Positions 45,945 to 57,749 of a stretch of 64,000 nucleotides of DNA are shown here, one piece after another. The stretch's first letter is position 1. Every line of letters starts with the position of its first letter. Below the pieces are notes generated by a model. It had not been told where the DNA came from and ran no database searches. It worked only from the letters and a program-made list of their open reading frames with translations. A program made the position numbers and the translations under genes. This stretch comes from Crocodylus rhombifer (lineage: Eukaryota > Chordata > Crocodylia > Crocodylidae). The stretch lies in NCBI GenBank assembly GCA_038503035.1, contig JAVSML010025178.1, forward strand, positions 476,149 through 540,148. The letters run 5' to 3'.

Positions 45945-47400
45945 TGTATCCGTGGATGCATCACAAGGTACGATTAGCTTTCCTGACTACGTCCCCACGT
46001 TAGCGGCCCATGTTCATTTTGGAGTCTATAATGACTCCAAGATCTTTTTCTGCCTCTGTGCTGACAAGAGGGGAGTTCCCCAGCCTGTAGGTATGGTGCT
46101 GGTTCTTCCTCCCAAGGTGCATCACCTTGCACTTGTCAGTATTGAATCCTATGTTATTCTCATTCGCCCACCCCTGTAACCTGTCTCAGTCCGATTGTAG
46201 CCTATTCCTCCCTTCTAGCGTCCCCACATCCCCCCACATCTTAGTGTCATCTGCAAATTTGAACAAGGTGCTTTTCACCCCCTTGTCCAAGTCACTGATG
46301 AAGATGTTGAACAGTGCAGGCCCGAGGACCGAGCCCTGGGACACCCCACTGCCCACATCCCTCCAGGTCGAAAATGACCCATCCCCCCCCACTCTCTGGG
46401 TGGGCCCTCCAGCCAATTGACGACCCATCTGACTGTGTAGGCATTGACACCACAATTTTTTTTAACAAGAATGGGGTGAGAGACAGTGTCAAAGGCCTTC
46501 CTAAAGTCCAGAAAGACTATGTCCACCGCGACACCTGCATCCAAGGGTTTTGTGACCTCGTTATAGAAGGCCACCAGGATGGTCTGACAGGACCTGCCTC
46601 TAATGAACCTGTGTTGGTTGCCCATAAACATACACTCCCCTGCTTGCCCCTTGCAAATGTGGACCTGGATAATTTTTTCCAAAGAGCTTCCCCAGGACTG
46701 AGGTAAGGCTAACAGGCCTATAATTTCCTGGGTCCTCCTTCCTCCCTTTTTTGAAAATGGGGACCATGTTGGCCCTTTTCCAGTCGTCAGGCACCTCGCC
46801 AGAGCACTACGAGTGCTCGTAAAGCTGTGCCAGGGGTCCCGCAATGACCTCTGCTAATTCCCCCAGCACTCGGGGGTGGAGATCGTCAGGACCAGCTGAT
46901 TTCAACACGTCGAGTCCTACCAGAAGTTCCCTGACTAGGTCCTATCTGACCCTGGGCCTGGCTGCACCTCCCCTGGGACCATCGGGGATCCCGGTGTGGG
47001 GGATGACCTGGTCCCTGCTCAGAAAAATGGAGGCAAAAAAATTGTTAAATAGGTTAGCTTTGTCATCTGGTAAGACCACCAGATTTCCAACCATGTTCCG
47101 CAGAGGCCCCGCATTACCCAGAACCTTCTTTTTACCCCCTGTGTATTTAAAAAAGGACTTCTTGTTGTCCTTGATCCGGGAAGCTAGTCCCAGTCCCATC
47201 TCCGCCTTGGCCTTCCTGATTGCCCCCCTGCATCCCCAAGCAACTGCAGGACAGTCCTCCCTGGTGATGGCCCCTCCCTTCCATTGGGTGTACGCTTCCT
47301 TCTTAGCTTTGAGACATTCCTGGATGCTTTTTTTGAAATGCATGGTCAAAATCCAGTGCCATGATCATAGTTGAGTTTGCATGTGAAGAAACGCTCCATG
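45945..47400 (-). mobile_element. CR1 LINE fragment: linker and reverse transcriptase, 3' end missing
   Basis: Minus-strand CR1 ORF2 begins (5' side) near 47349 with the pre-RT linker (FKKSIQECLKAKKEAYTQW, then DNKKSFFKYTGGKKK and NLFNNFFASIF). It continues through the RT: VPIFKKGRKEDPGNYRPVSL near 46720-46770, motif A region FLDFRKAFD at about 46488-46514, motif [15 protein letters not shown] near 46310-46350, and the catalytic FADDTK at 46240-46257. At least two frameshifts separate these pieces. The copy stops near 45945, where the paired region of the 49-51 kb copy goes on into a 3' UTR. Inactive. Confidence 0.92.
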
Positions 47401-49280
47401 TTCCTCTTAGTCCTTACAAAGACCCTAGACAAAAAAGGAGGGACAGAATAGCAAATAGCAAGCAGCTGGTGTAAAAAAAAGAAAAAAGGGTGGGGGAGGG
47501 TTACAAGGAGTCAACATGATACTGTTGACTGGGCAAAGAACAATTAACTCTCCAACCAGAAGACTATCCAAGGATGCTCTGTGAGAGAAGCTGAAATGCA
47601 CACACTCATCTGGGCTAGGGTCTAGCAAGGGTAGAGAGTGCCCATGCCGGGATTCATGAAGCTCTGTCAGCTGCAAAATGATTAAGTGAAAAAGCGTGGA
47701 CGCTTAAACTGTTGTTCTGTCTTCCTCTCTGAGTTTTCCATACAGCATTTCTTTGTGTAAACTTGGCTGCGAGCCCACTGGTTTCACCACTGACTGCTGA
47801 GACTCACTGTAATGCTTTTATATTTGCAAGAACACATTGAGAAATAGCATGGAAACTGCCAGGACATGCCTGAAATGGCACTGACCTATACCAGGGTTGT
47901 TAACTAGATATTTTAATGATTATAAAACATTCATAATTAAGAAGCTAATAAATGAGCCTAACATGTCCAATGTGATAATGGCAACTGAACTAAAATTACG
48001 CTTCTTGTAATTTTTTCCCCATCACTATGACCAAGTATGGTACATTGGCTCAACTTACAACCCAGACCAAGAGCTGGGGAGGGGGCAGAATTATTTAACA
48101 GTCAGTTCCATTATTCTTATGAGAGTGGAGGAGGATGAAAGGGGAACAGAGTTTAGTGATGAAGAAAGTCCAAGGACTAGAAAAGCATGGAAGCCTCCAG
48201 GAATAGATTTTGCCAAAAGGCTGTTTCAGAGAAAGGTGGGGGCTACAAAGCTGCTATTAAGCTCCAAACTTTAAAATAAGCCTGTGAAGTCAGAAAATAT
48301 TTATCTGGAAGGGTGGCAGCCCAATAAAACTTTTATGAATGTTTTAAGACTGCCCTGTCAAGGGGCTGGCCACTCAGTCACCTCCCTCCCTTCGAAAAAA
48401 CAACACATGCAAAAACCCTGGCCCGTGTGTCAGGTTCCAAAGTGGGAATGACAAGACTGTTTGAAAAATGGAACTACACCTCCTTCACCCTCTCATAAAA
48501 AGCTAACAGTTCCTACTCCCACTGTGTGTTATGCATGGGCAAGGAGCGAGGGCCATGGCCACAGCTCTTACTTACCACTGAAATAGGAAATGTGAATCTC
48601 TATCAGGCAGCACCTGCCTCAACTGTTTTTCATGTTGGGGGCTCTTTCTCCTGCTCATTAAGATCTTCCTAATATTTTGAGTAAAAATTTACATACGAGT
48701 GGAGAACATCATGAAAAATTAACTTCGCAGAACTCGCCCCGTGAACTCCGGAGCTCTGAAAGTGAGACCCCCTGGGCAGGAAGGCAGAGTGCTTCACACT
48801 CCCATCAAGATAAGGGATATTACTGCAACTTTATGTATTCTAAAGACAAACCTGCCCCAAATAATCTGACACTGGCTAAAAGCAGACAATGTGATCCAAG
48901 TGCGAGGAGTTACAACTCTCCACTTCTAAATTCCATGAATTTGATATCTTGTAAAGCATTTGAGGCTTGATGCTTTAAGAAATTCATGGCAAAGCAATGC
49001 AGATAAACACTGTACCTTTCACTTACATCAGCAGGGTATTTTATTCTAAGTCTGGATATTCAGAAGACAAGATTGATGCTCCTTCACCCTCCCTTCATGT
49101 TATTGTGGCTCTCTCACCAATCTCCCCCCCTCCCACTCTTAAATTCCACCCTGTCACAGGGACAAAGGGAAGCATGGCACCTGCCTCAGATATGAATGGG
49201 GAATCATCAAAACCTAATGATAACAACACAGAGATGGAAATGATGTGATGAAACAATCCCTCTAGTTATGAAAGCTTATG
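47401..49280. other. unassigned noncoding sequence between two CR1 copies
   Basis: No gene or transposon is recognised. The purine-rich run at 47471-47500 is unremarkable. Confidence 0.5.
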
Positions 49281-49716
49281 CTTGACATAGTTTCATAGTT
49301 AGTAGGGTCAGAAGGGACCTCAGCAGATCATCAAGTCTGACCCCCTGCCATGGCAGGAAGGAATACTGGGGTCAAACGACTCCAGCAGGATGATTGTCTA
49401 GCCTTGTCTTAAAGATCCCCAAGGTAGGAGCCAACACCACTTCACTTGGAAGTTGGTTCCAGATCCTAGCCACACAGACAGAGAAGTAGCGCCTCCTGAT
49501 GTCTAGCCTGAATCTACCCTCTGCCAGCTTGTGACCGTTATTCCTGGTCACTCCTAGTAGTGCTCGGGGGGGAACAGGGACTCCCCCAGTGCCTGCTGGT
49601 CCCCTTTGACTAGTTCGTAACAGGCCACTAGATCCCCCCTCAGCCTTCTCTTGTGGAGGCTGAACAGGTTCAGGTCCTGTAGCCTCTCCTCGTAGGGCCT
49701 GCCCTGCTCCCCCTGA

Positions 49717-50650
49717 TCATGCGAGTGGCCTCCTCTGGACCCTCTCCATGTTGTCTACATCCCTCCTGAAGTGCGGCGCCCAGAACTGGACGCAGTACTC
49801 CAACTGCAGCCTGATCAGTGCTGCACAGAGGGGGAGGATCACCTCCTTGGACCTGCTTAAGACGCATCTGTGGATGCATGACAAAGTGTGGTTGGCCTTC
49901 CTGACTGCATCCCCACGCTGCCGGAACATGTTCATTTTGGCATCAATGATGACTCCAAGATCCTTTTCTGCTTCTGCACTGATGAGAAGGGAGTTCCCCA
50001 GCCTGTAGGTATGGTGCTGGTTCTTCCTCCCCAGGTGCATCACCCTGCACTTGTCAGTGTTGAAACCCATCCTGTTCTGATCCGCCCACCCCTGTAACCT
50101 GTCTAGGTCCAATTGTAGCCTATTCCTCCCTTCTAGCGTCCCCACATCCCTCCACATCTTAGTGTCATCAGCAAATTTGAACAGGGGGCTTTTTACCCCC
50201 TCGTCCAAGTCACTGATGAAGATGTTGAACAGTGCGGGCCCGAGGACCGAGCCCTGGGGGACCCCACTGCCCACATCCCTCCAGGTCGAAAGTGACCCAT
50301 CCACCACCACTCTCTGGGTGCAGCCCTCCAGCCAGTTGGTGGCCCATTTGACTGTGTGGGTGTCGACACCACAATTTTTTAACGAGAATGGGGTGAGAGC
50401 CAGTGTCAAAGGCCTTCCTAAAGTCCAGAAAGACTATGTCCACCACGACACCTGCATCCAAGGATTTTGTGACCTGGTCATAGAAGGCCACCAGGTTGGT
50501 CTGACAGGACCTGCCTCTAATGAACCTGTGTTGGTTGCTCCTAAGCATAATCTCCCTCGCTGGCCCCTCGTGGACATGTGCCAGGATAATTCTCTCAAAA
50601 AGCTTACCCAGGATCAAGGTAAGACTGACTGGCCTTTAGTTTTCTGGGTC
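49717..50650 (-). pseudogene. CR1 reverse transcriptase remnant
   Basis: On the minus strand, the region from ILGKLFERIILAHVHEG through NQHRFIRGRSCQTNLVAFYD and motif A (DFRKAFD, 50405-50425) lies in one frame (50210-50617). Motif B ([14 protein letters not shown], around 50235-50275), the catalytic FADDTK (50158-50175), KCRVMHLGRKNQ, and EKDLGVIIDAKMNMF lie in another (49717-50409). The shift is near the T-run at about 50374-50380. The catalytic aspartates are all present, but the frameshift and the deletion upstream make it non-functional. Target-primed reverse transcription is the family's role. Confidence 0.9.
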
Positions 50651-50651
50651 C

Positions 50652-51145
50652 ATGTTGGGATTACCTCCCTTTGGGCTTGGAAGATTGTCTCCTTAAGGAA
50701 TGACCACTCTTCTTGGACACCTGGCTCCCCTCCCCTCCGGGACCTCAGTGCCTCCCCAACAATTCGCCTTAACTCATTGAAGTCTACCCTCCTGAAGTCC
50801 AGGGCTGCTGGCTTGCTGCGGCTTTTGTCACTTTGCACTGGATGGTGAATTCCAGCAGGCGATGAACACTGTTGCCCAGGTGGTCGAGCACCTGCAGTCC
50901 CCTCAACAGGTTGTCGCCCGTGGCCAGGACCAGGTCCAACAAGGCATCTCCCCTCGTGGGGCTGTGCACCTTCTGGGTTAGATGGAGGTCCTGTATCTCA
51001 GCTAGAAACCTATGTGAGTGGTCAGACCTGGCTGACTGCTCTTCCCAGCAGATGTCTGGAAAGTTCAGGTCACCCATGATGACCACGTCCTTTGACCTAA
51101 CTACCTCCATGAGCTGACTTCAGAATTCCTGGTCTAGCTCTGACT
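50652..51145 (-). pseudogene. CR1 endonuclease C-terminal remnant
   Basis: The minus-strand frame 50784-51110 reads VVIMGDLNFPDICWEE, then VHSPTRGDALLDLVLATGDN. These are the conserved GDLN and (P)TR...LDL regions of the apurinic-type endonuclease of CR1/L2 LINEs. It continues into a linker (VQEEWSFLKETIFQAQREVIP at 50614-50838, another frame). The N-terminal half of the endonuclease and ORF1 are absent because of 5' truncation. Confidence 0.88.
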
Positions 51146-52655
51146 TTAGTTAGCAAAGGTGCAAAATCTACCCTCCTTCTGCCCAACTTCAGACCAACAC
51201 AGTGAATTACCGCTCTCTACCAATCTATGTGCCATCACCAATGTAAGAGGCTTTCTTTTTTTTAAATTTTATTTCTGCTCTACTAAATCATTCCACTTTT
51301 CAAATGGACAACCAGCCAAACTTCCATCTCTCCCCTTGGGAAGCTTTTCCATGGATTACTAGGTTTGACCTGCAGGAAGCACTTACAAGAAGCCAATCCA
51401 AACTATAACTGATTCAAATTCATCCCACTGCTTCTAGGTATGGCTACCTTAAACAACTCCTTTCATGCTGTACCGCCCTATTCAGGGCTGAGCATCTGAC
51501 ATACCATTATGCAACAGAGTATACAGATGACTTCTCCTTTGCCCTCCAGTATAGAAGTACTGCAGAGGCCATTCCACTGGACGGCTGGCAAGACAGATGT
51601 TTCCCGTCAGCGATGTCATGTTTACGTTAAATTACAGATATTTTTAACATATTGTGTTACTCCATCCATCTTACTGAATTGCCCATCTTGTAAAATTCTT
51701 TTAATTATGTTATTTTTTCTCCATTATCTTCATCATCGACAATTATTTATAGTATTATTATCTTGGTTTCAAACACTGCTTATAAACATTGTTACAACAA
51801 AGCCTGAATAAGGGTTCACATGTATTTTTTTGCAGCTGATATGAAAGGCTGCAACAGGATTTATTTTCCTCACGCATGCCCCTCCCAAAGGGAAAAAATA
51901 AGTTAACACGTAGCAAATCAAATCTGCTTTCCACTGGGGATATCAAAGAAGCAATTTCCAGAAGATGGCATAGCTCCGTCTAGCATGAGAAGGCCTGTCG
52001 GCCATTTATTTCTGGGGGAGAACAGCAACCTCTGAGCCAGACTTTGGCAGGAGTAAGTGCTCTGTTGGATTATGTTTCAGCATAATGTTCTCGATAGGAA
52101 TCAGAGCAGCATCCCTAAAGTGCAACGGGAGGGTAAAACGCCAACCATCAAGACGGATGGTTTGTTTTTATTTTTATAGAGATTTTCTAAACCTCAACTT
52201 TCACCCCTCGCCCCCCTCCCCCCTCCCATTCCCAGTCACCTCTAAAGGCCCATCTGTCTGCTTCATTTAATAGAAACCTATATTTCCTTGCTAATGGATG
52301 CATTTGGCTAAGAAGAGATAATCTCTTTTTTGTTCGCTTCAGTTGTCACTTTCCTGTTATCATATTAATACTGATTAAATATGAAACCCAACAGTTAAGA
52401 CAGACCCCACACATAATTTAAAAGGGACAAAAGCTCATATTCTGGAGTTTGAATGTACTAACCCGTGAAAGTGGTCCCTCTGGAGGGTCTCATCTTCAGG
52501 TACAGATGCCACCCACACTGAGTCTGACTGGACAGCAATGCTTTAAAAGAGCCATCCCACATGAAATCAGTGGATATCAGTAGTTCGCTGAATTTGCTTG
52601 TTGGGTTGATACAAACCTATATTGGGAAAGTAGTCCTCTTGCCATACCACTGTGG
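51146..52655. other. unassigned noncoding sequence
   Basis: No supported gene, RNA gene or repeat apart from C-rich runs near 52210-52225. Confidence 0.5.
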
Positions 52656-52659
52656 TTCA

Positions 52660-52800
52660 AGTACTATGGCCTTATGATTAAAGCACAGGGCAGGCAATAT
52701 TCCTGGCTCTAAGGCATTTCAGGCTTGTACAAATCACAATTTCTTTCCTAGCCTCAATTTCCCATCTGTATGGGAAAGATATAATGTGTGTTACAGTGAA
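52660..52800 (+). repeat. MIR-like SINE, near full-length
   Basis: ATTAAAGCACAGGGCAGGCA corresponds to the tRNA-related start. CAAATCACAATTTCTTTCC, CTCAATTTCCCATCTGTATG and GGAAAGATATAATG correspond to the core and tail. Plus strand, diverged. Confidence 0.7.
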
Positions 52801-55800
52801 CATATGAAGCAAATTCAATAATATCTGTAAGGTGCATGCTATCTGCTGATAGGGGGTGCTGTAGAGAAGTAATGTCACCACTAAGTAACAAATAATTTTA
52901 AAAAACCCTAACTCAATAGGTGGTATTCAAGCGCACTTTCATGATATCCTAAGTAGTATAAAAGTCAGGTTTATCACAATACTGAAAAAAATCATCCCCA
53001 AATTCCTAAGAATAATGATATGTTCCACATAGTGAAAATCAGAAATTTTCAAAAGATTTTAAATAAGTTAGTATGTCACAGTCAGTTGACAGTCTACTAC
53101 TTAGCTGGAGAGGGTAGATTCGGGGAGGATGGTCGTAGATGGAATTAACTACTCCAAAGATAAGCTAAATTAACATACTCCTCAAATTAACAGGTCTCCC
53201 TGAACATCAGCAACCAAATGGGCAGCTGCAGCAGTAAACAGGTAATGCTTAAAGATTCCCACTGCTCACATCCTGCTACTGCTTCTGACTGCTCCATTCT
53301 TTTTACTCAGTTATTATGTAAAAACTCTGAACAAGTGGATGCCAAATGAGACATATTTTGAAATATTATCCAATTGGATGCATTATTTGGACTGCAATGT
53401 GGTTTATTTCAATCCATGACTGTCATCAATGTTTAACTAAATTCTTAACACTGTCATCTATATGTGTAGGACCCACCACGCTCGGCTCAGTGCTACACCA
53501 CTGCCAAGTCAGCAGAGGGAGCACAAGTGAATCAGATTTATCCCAAAAGTTGTGGTGACGAATTCCACTGGTTGACAATCACAGACGTTAACAAACAGAG
53601 CCAGTTTGATATGTTCTGCAACATTTTCACCTAATCAATATAAGGGGTTCAATCCCACAGGTCTCCTTTATGAGTTTTGGACATTTCATTAGAAATGTGA
53701 AAATCAAGTCAGGCACTGAAGCAGTTTAAAACTCTGGTAGGACGTACAGAACTGAACAATTGTACATGCAGTTTGAGAGGTTCATGTACAGAAGCAGCCC
53801 ATAGATCATGTAAATAGTTCTCTTTGGGTGCAAATACCCAATTGCTCACTCAATCACAGTGGTTCCTTACAGAAACTAGGTGCACAAGTGACCTGCTCCT
53901 TGTATAAGTGAGCCCCTTCAAGAAATCACCAATGTCCGTGGTAGCTACATCTCTCTCTCTCTCTCAAAGACTGAATGCTGGTCGGAGAGTTCCAGGCACT
54001 CTCATGTGCTGGTGGTACCTTTCCTGGAAAGGGATGCTACGTCTCCAGTAAACGTTAGTACAGATGAGGTTATACCGTGGTCAGGAAAGCTCCCTTGAGA
54101 TGTCAAGAAGGCTAACCTAACCTTCTGAGATCCATATAAACAAACAACTGAACACGGAGAGCCTTGAACCGAGGGACTGCTGTTTACCTAACCCCTGAAC
54201 TCCAAAAGACATCAATCCCTGCCTTATTAAAGAAATGCATATACTAGCCTGGCATGCCGGCTTGAACAGCTCTCTCATATTCACAGCTTCTCAGAGGTCG
54301 GAGGAAGTTCTGACGGGTCCTGTCCCATAAATAAAATCCTTCTGGCTGGCGATAACTAAATTGTATTAAGACTGGCTCAGACAGCTTCAATTAGAAGCCC
54401 CTGCTGGAGGGAGGGGGAGGGGGGCTTAAGTGCCCTATACCAGCTCGCTCACAGTAGGATTTTTCCCTTTTTCATTCCAAGTCAGCTCTAACAACCTGGT
54501 AAAGTGAAAGTCTCAGGAAACCCGTAACATGCTTCCATCAACAATATAAATACAGCAAAGCTATATCCTGAAACCAGAACCATACCTGCAGACTATATGA
54601 GTGTGGAGCTTTAAATACAGACAGGCTCAGTCAGCAGGAGTTAAAGCAGTGAGGTTAACAACCACAAAGCAAGCAAACAAACAGCAGAGCTTCAGGCTTG
54701 GTGAATAATATAGACCCCCGACCTTTCTACTTCATGGATCATTCTGTCTTTTTGCATTCATTAGTTACCCATCACTTTATAATATTAAATTCCTCCTGCT
54801 CTACAGGAAGGTATTAAAGCAACTCTAAGTTATTCCACAGAATTCACTCTGCTGACCAAAAAACTCCCTGTAGCACAAGTCTCCCCAAGGATCACTGAAT
54901 TTTTGGAAGATGTTGAGCTTACATTCATAAAGGCTCGCTAACCTTCTACTGACACTATCTCCTTCTGAATGTAAAATGATGCAATGATGCCTTTCTGAGC
55001 CTCTAACACAATGCCGTGGCATAGATCTAAATGTGAACTACTTCCATTTCCTCTCAGTTGTGTTTATTGTGAAATCTAATGAATTACATTTAAAAGGTCA
55101 AAAATGAGCTAGACACAGATGGCTGGATGAGACCTAACTACTCAGGTTACTGTATTCTCATAGCTGTGAATATGTTAGCTTATGTACCAGAAGTTACATG
55201 GTGCCAGGCAGAAATACCTAACACAGCCATGCAGCACACCCTCTCTGGAACCAGAAGCGGTAGTTAGTCCAGCATTACACTTGGCTAATTAAAGCCTGTT
55301 TCTCAAAATCTTAAGGAAATGGGAGAGACAGGTAATAGATCCCAGGAGCTAAAAAAAAAAACAACCAACAAACCCCTTCCCCCCCAAAAAAAGACCAGAT
55401 GAAATAAACAAAATTTAAGGCAACACAATAAACATATAACTGATTTACTAAATAATTCTAGTGTTTCCACAATATTTTAGTGAGTTTAAAATATCCCACA
55501 AATTTTCCCAATATATCCACTCAGTACTAGGGAGATAGTTAGTCCAGGCCATAAGATTTCCAGTGTTTCTGTTGATAAGACTCTGCTTTGGTGCCAAGTG
55601 TTGCCCACAACACAGGCAAAGATGCAACATCTTCTAGCCCCCCAGTATTGTTCAAACCTCTCCAAATCTCTAGCTTGGGAGTGCAAGCAGTTGGAGCTCT
55701 ACTACAGGTTGAAGTACGCAAAACTGAAGAGGAGGCAGAGAGCATTGCCTAGCATAGTCATGGTTCGAGTCTGAAACAGGTACAAGCAGTACCACTGCAT

Positions 55801-56620
55801 CCTGTTAGAAATATATCTTATTCAATGCATCTGGTTTTGGTGAAAGAAATAGATGATTGATTAATTTCTCTTCAAAGGGTTCTAATATTAGTAGTCATTT
55901 GCCCTCAGGTATCTTTTTTCCTTCCCCCTAGCAACACTGCAGTAACCATGCCATCTCCCCATTATCAAACCTTTCAAATCTTGACTGAAATTTTAAAAAA
56001 TTCAGTGTGGGAAATACATGGCAGCAAAACAAAAACAAGCAATTCAAGGTAAGTACCCAAAAAACCTTGTCTGTCAAGGTAAGTGTAGTATTTCTACAAA
56101 TGCAGAACTGAATTCTACACACAGTGTTTAAATCCAAGGGAGATTTAAACATAAAGAAAGCAAACAAAGTGGGGGGAAAAACCAAAAATTGAAGAATTAC
56201 CAATCTGCATAAACAGGAGTCAGCTTCCATTTCAACACCTTAGGAACTGTGATCAACAGAGTACGTGCTGATGGGAACACTTACCAGCAATGAGCCATGA
56301 AAAGAAAAACCACCTCATAATACCCAAATCCCTTCTGTCAAGAGAAAAAAAAGGGAAATTTCTAGCTAGCAAAAACTGGCTAGCAAATTTTCATTTTATT
56401 ACAATGTCCTCTCCTCTGTGCTAATAGTGTTAGCATGTCTCCATCTTAATTTAGGCATGTATATAATTCCTCCTTGCATAGTTTACATCAACCATTATGC
56501 TAGGGCTAGGACAGAATTCATCAATTCCATTTTTAAAGATTATGAATGGAAGAATATATCGAAGTTTTGCAACAACCCCTTCCCTTCCCCACAAATATAT
56601 TCATAGGATAGTAGTGATCT
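52801..56620. other. unassigned noncoding sequence
   Basis: A (CT)n run lies at about 53950-53966. I recognise no gene or transposon in the rest. Confidence 0.5.
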
Positions 56621-56624
56621 TCAT

Positions 56625-56845
56625 GTGCTGGGTGCCGCACAAATACAAAGGGAGACAGTCCCAGGACAGAATTCACACACTAAAAAGTCAAGAAAGAAAA
56701 ATCAAAAAGAAGTGTCTTTATTTTACAGAGGTGAAAACAGGACATTAAAAGATTAAGTGGGTTACTTGGGGTATATAAACAGTCTCTGGCAGAGTCAGAG
56801 TGCCCAATGAACTGCCCCACCCATAAGATTGTTATCTGTGCAGGG
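56625..56845 (-). repeat. SINE, MIR/CORE-like reptile family, minus strand
   Basis: The reverse complement follows the order of a sauropsid SINE: a core with CTCTGCCAGAG and the tail region GGTTATCC-like, ending in GACTGTCTCCCTTTGTATTT and GTGCGGCACCCAGCAC. On the plus strand the markers are GTGCTGGGTGCCGCACAAAT (56627), GAGACAGTCCCAGGACAG and TTTACAGAGGTGAAAACAGG. Copy B of the transposon family begins just after it. Confidence 0.65.
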
Positions 56846-56858
56846 AGCTGAGCTTGGC

Positions 56859-57749
56859 CAGGGACAGACATTCAAAAAGCTGAGGCTGAATTGATTCAGT
56901 CTTTGCAGGTTAGTCTAACCTGCAAAGCTTGAACCTATTTGGAGGTAGATAGACATTCCCTTTTCACTCCAGAAACTTAGGCTAGAAGCAGAGGGGGTGG
57001 GGGTGCTAGAGCAGCCCTTCTTTCCCTTTTACAATGCTAAGCGGGGGGGGGGGGGCGCGTTGTGGCCAGGCTGGGCAGGACACTAGTTAGGGAGGAGTTC
57101 CTCCCCACATCCCTGACCTGCCCAGCAGGGAGTTGATAACACAGTGTTTATCAGTCCATAAAAAAAACATAAGGCTCTCTCATTAGTTCAAGCTCTTCTT
57201 TTTCAACAACTTTTTCTGAGGAAGGAATGGAAGGACATTACCAGCTACCTGTTGATTAGCTCCAAAAAGCCCTAAGCCGACACCGTCCTGTCTGCCTTTG
57301 TCCCATCTCCCACAGCATGGACTATAGGCAGCACGTGGTATGCTAGCTAATGCTGATAGGTGTCTGTGTAAGGCAGATGGAAGAAGGGAGCAGGAGGAAG
57401 CCAGGCAGATGCCCTGTACCTGCAGTCTCTGCCAGAGACAGGAAGCGGGGGGGGAGGGGGCAGCCCTGCTGGGCTGGAGCAGAGACCAGAGCCCCACCCA
57501 GAACTGTGAAGCATCTGGGCCGCTGAAGGATTCTGATTTAGCTTAAACCAGGAAGGGGTCTGGGACAGACTTTGCATAAAACTGTTTAACCCAAATCAGT
57601 TAAATCTGTTACTACATTCAACCAGGTTCATCTCATACTGGCCTCAGCCATTTTCAAACTGGTTTATGTGCACTGAACATCTGTTCTCTTACAAGTTTAA
57701 ACCATTTTCTGATCACTTAAACTGGTTTATATGTAATGTCTGTCCCTAG
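56859..57749. mobile_element. DNA-transposon family copy B, 891 bp
   Basis: The ends CAGGGACAGACATT (left) and, reversed, CTAGGGACAGACATTAC (right) share 13 terminal bases. The right terminal region (57580-57749) is the inverted AAACCAGTTTAAG type seen in copies A and C. The left subterminal region is different and includes a perfect 27-base palindrome at 56901-56927. The interior 57130-57540 matches copy A except for a segment in reverse orientation. A poly-G run lies at about 57043-57055. There is no transposase ORF and no clear target duplication. Confidence 0.8.

Larger units (their letters stand above)
49286..51145 (-). mobile_element. CR1 LINE, 5'-truncated, internally deleted, with intact 3' tail
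   Basis: Read on the minus strand this copy starts near 51145 in the endonuclease domain and ends at 49286 in the CR1 tail (ACTATGAAACTATG). It carries endonuclease C-terminal sequence, an internal deletion at about 50651, the RT core, and a 3' UTR of about 400 bases. The same tail type occurs at 43791, linking these copies to one subfamily. Confidence 0.93.

Noticed and set aside
50162..50848. 228-codon plus-strand ORF
   Set aside because: It is the antisense shadow of CR1 reverse transcriptase; the sense strand has the real motifs.
33525..57055. Poly-G runs near 33525 and 57043
   Set aside because: Homopolymer runs of this length are prone to sequencing error; exact length should not be interpreted.
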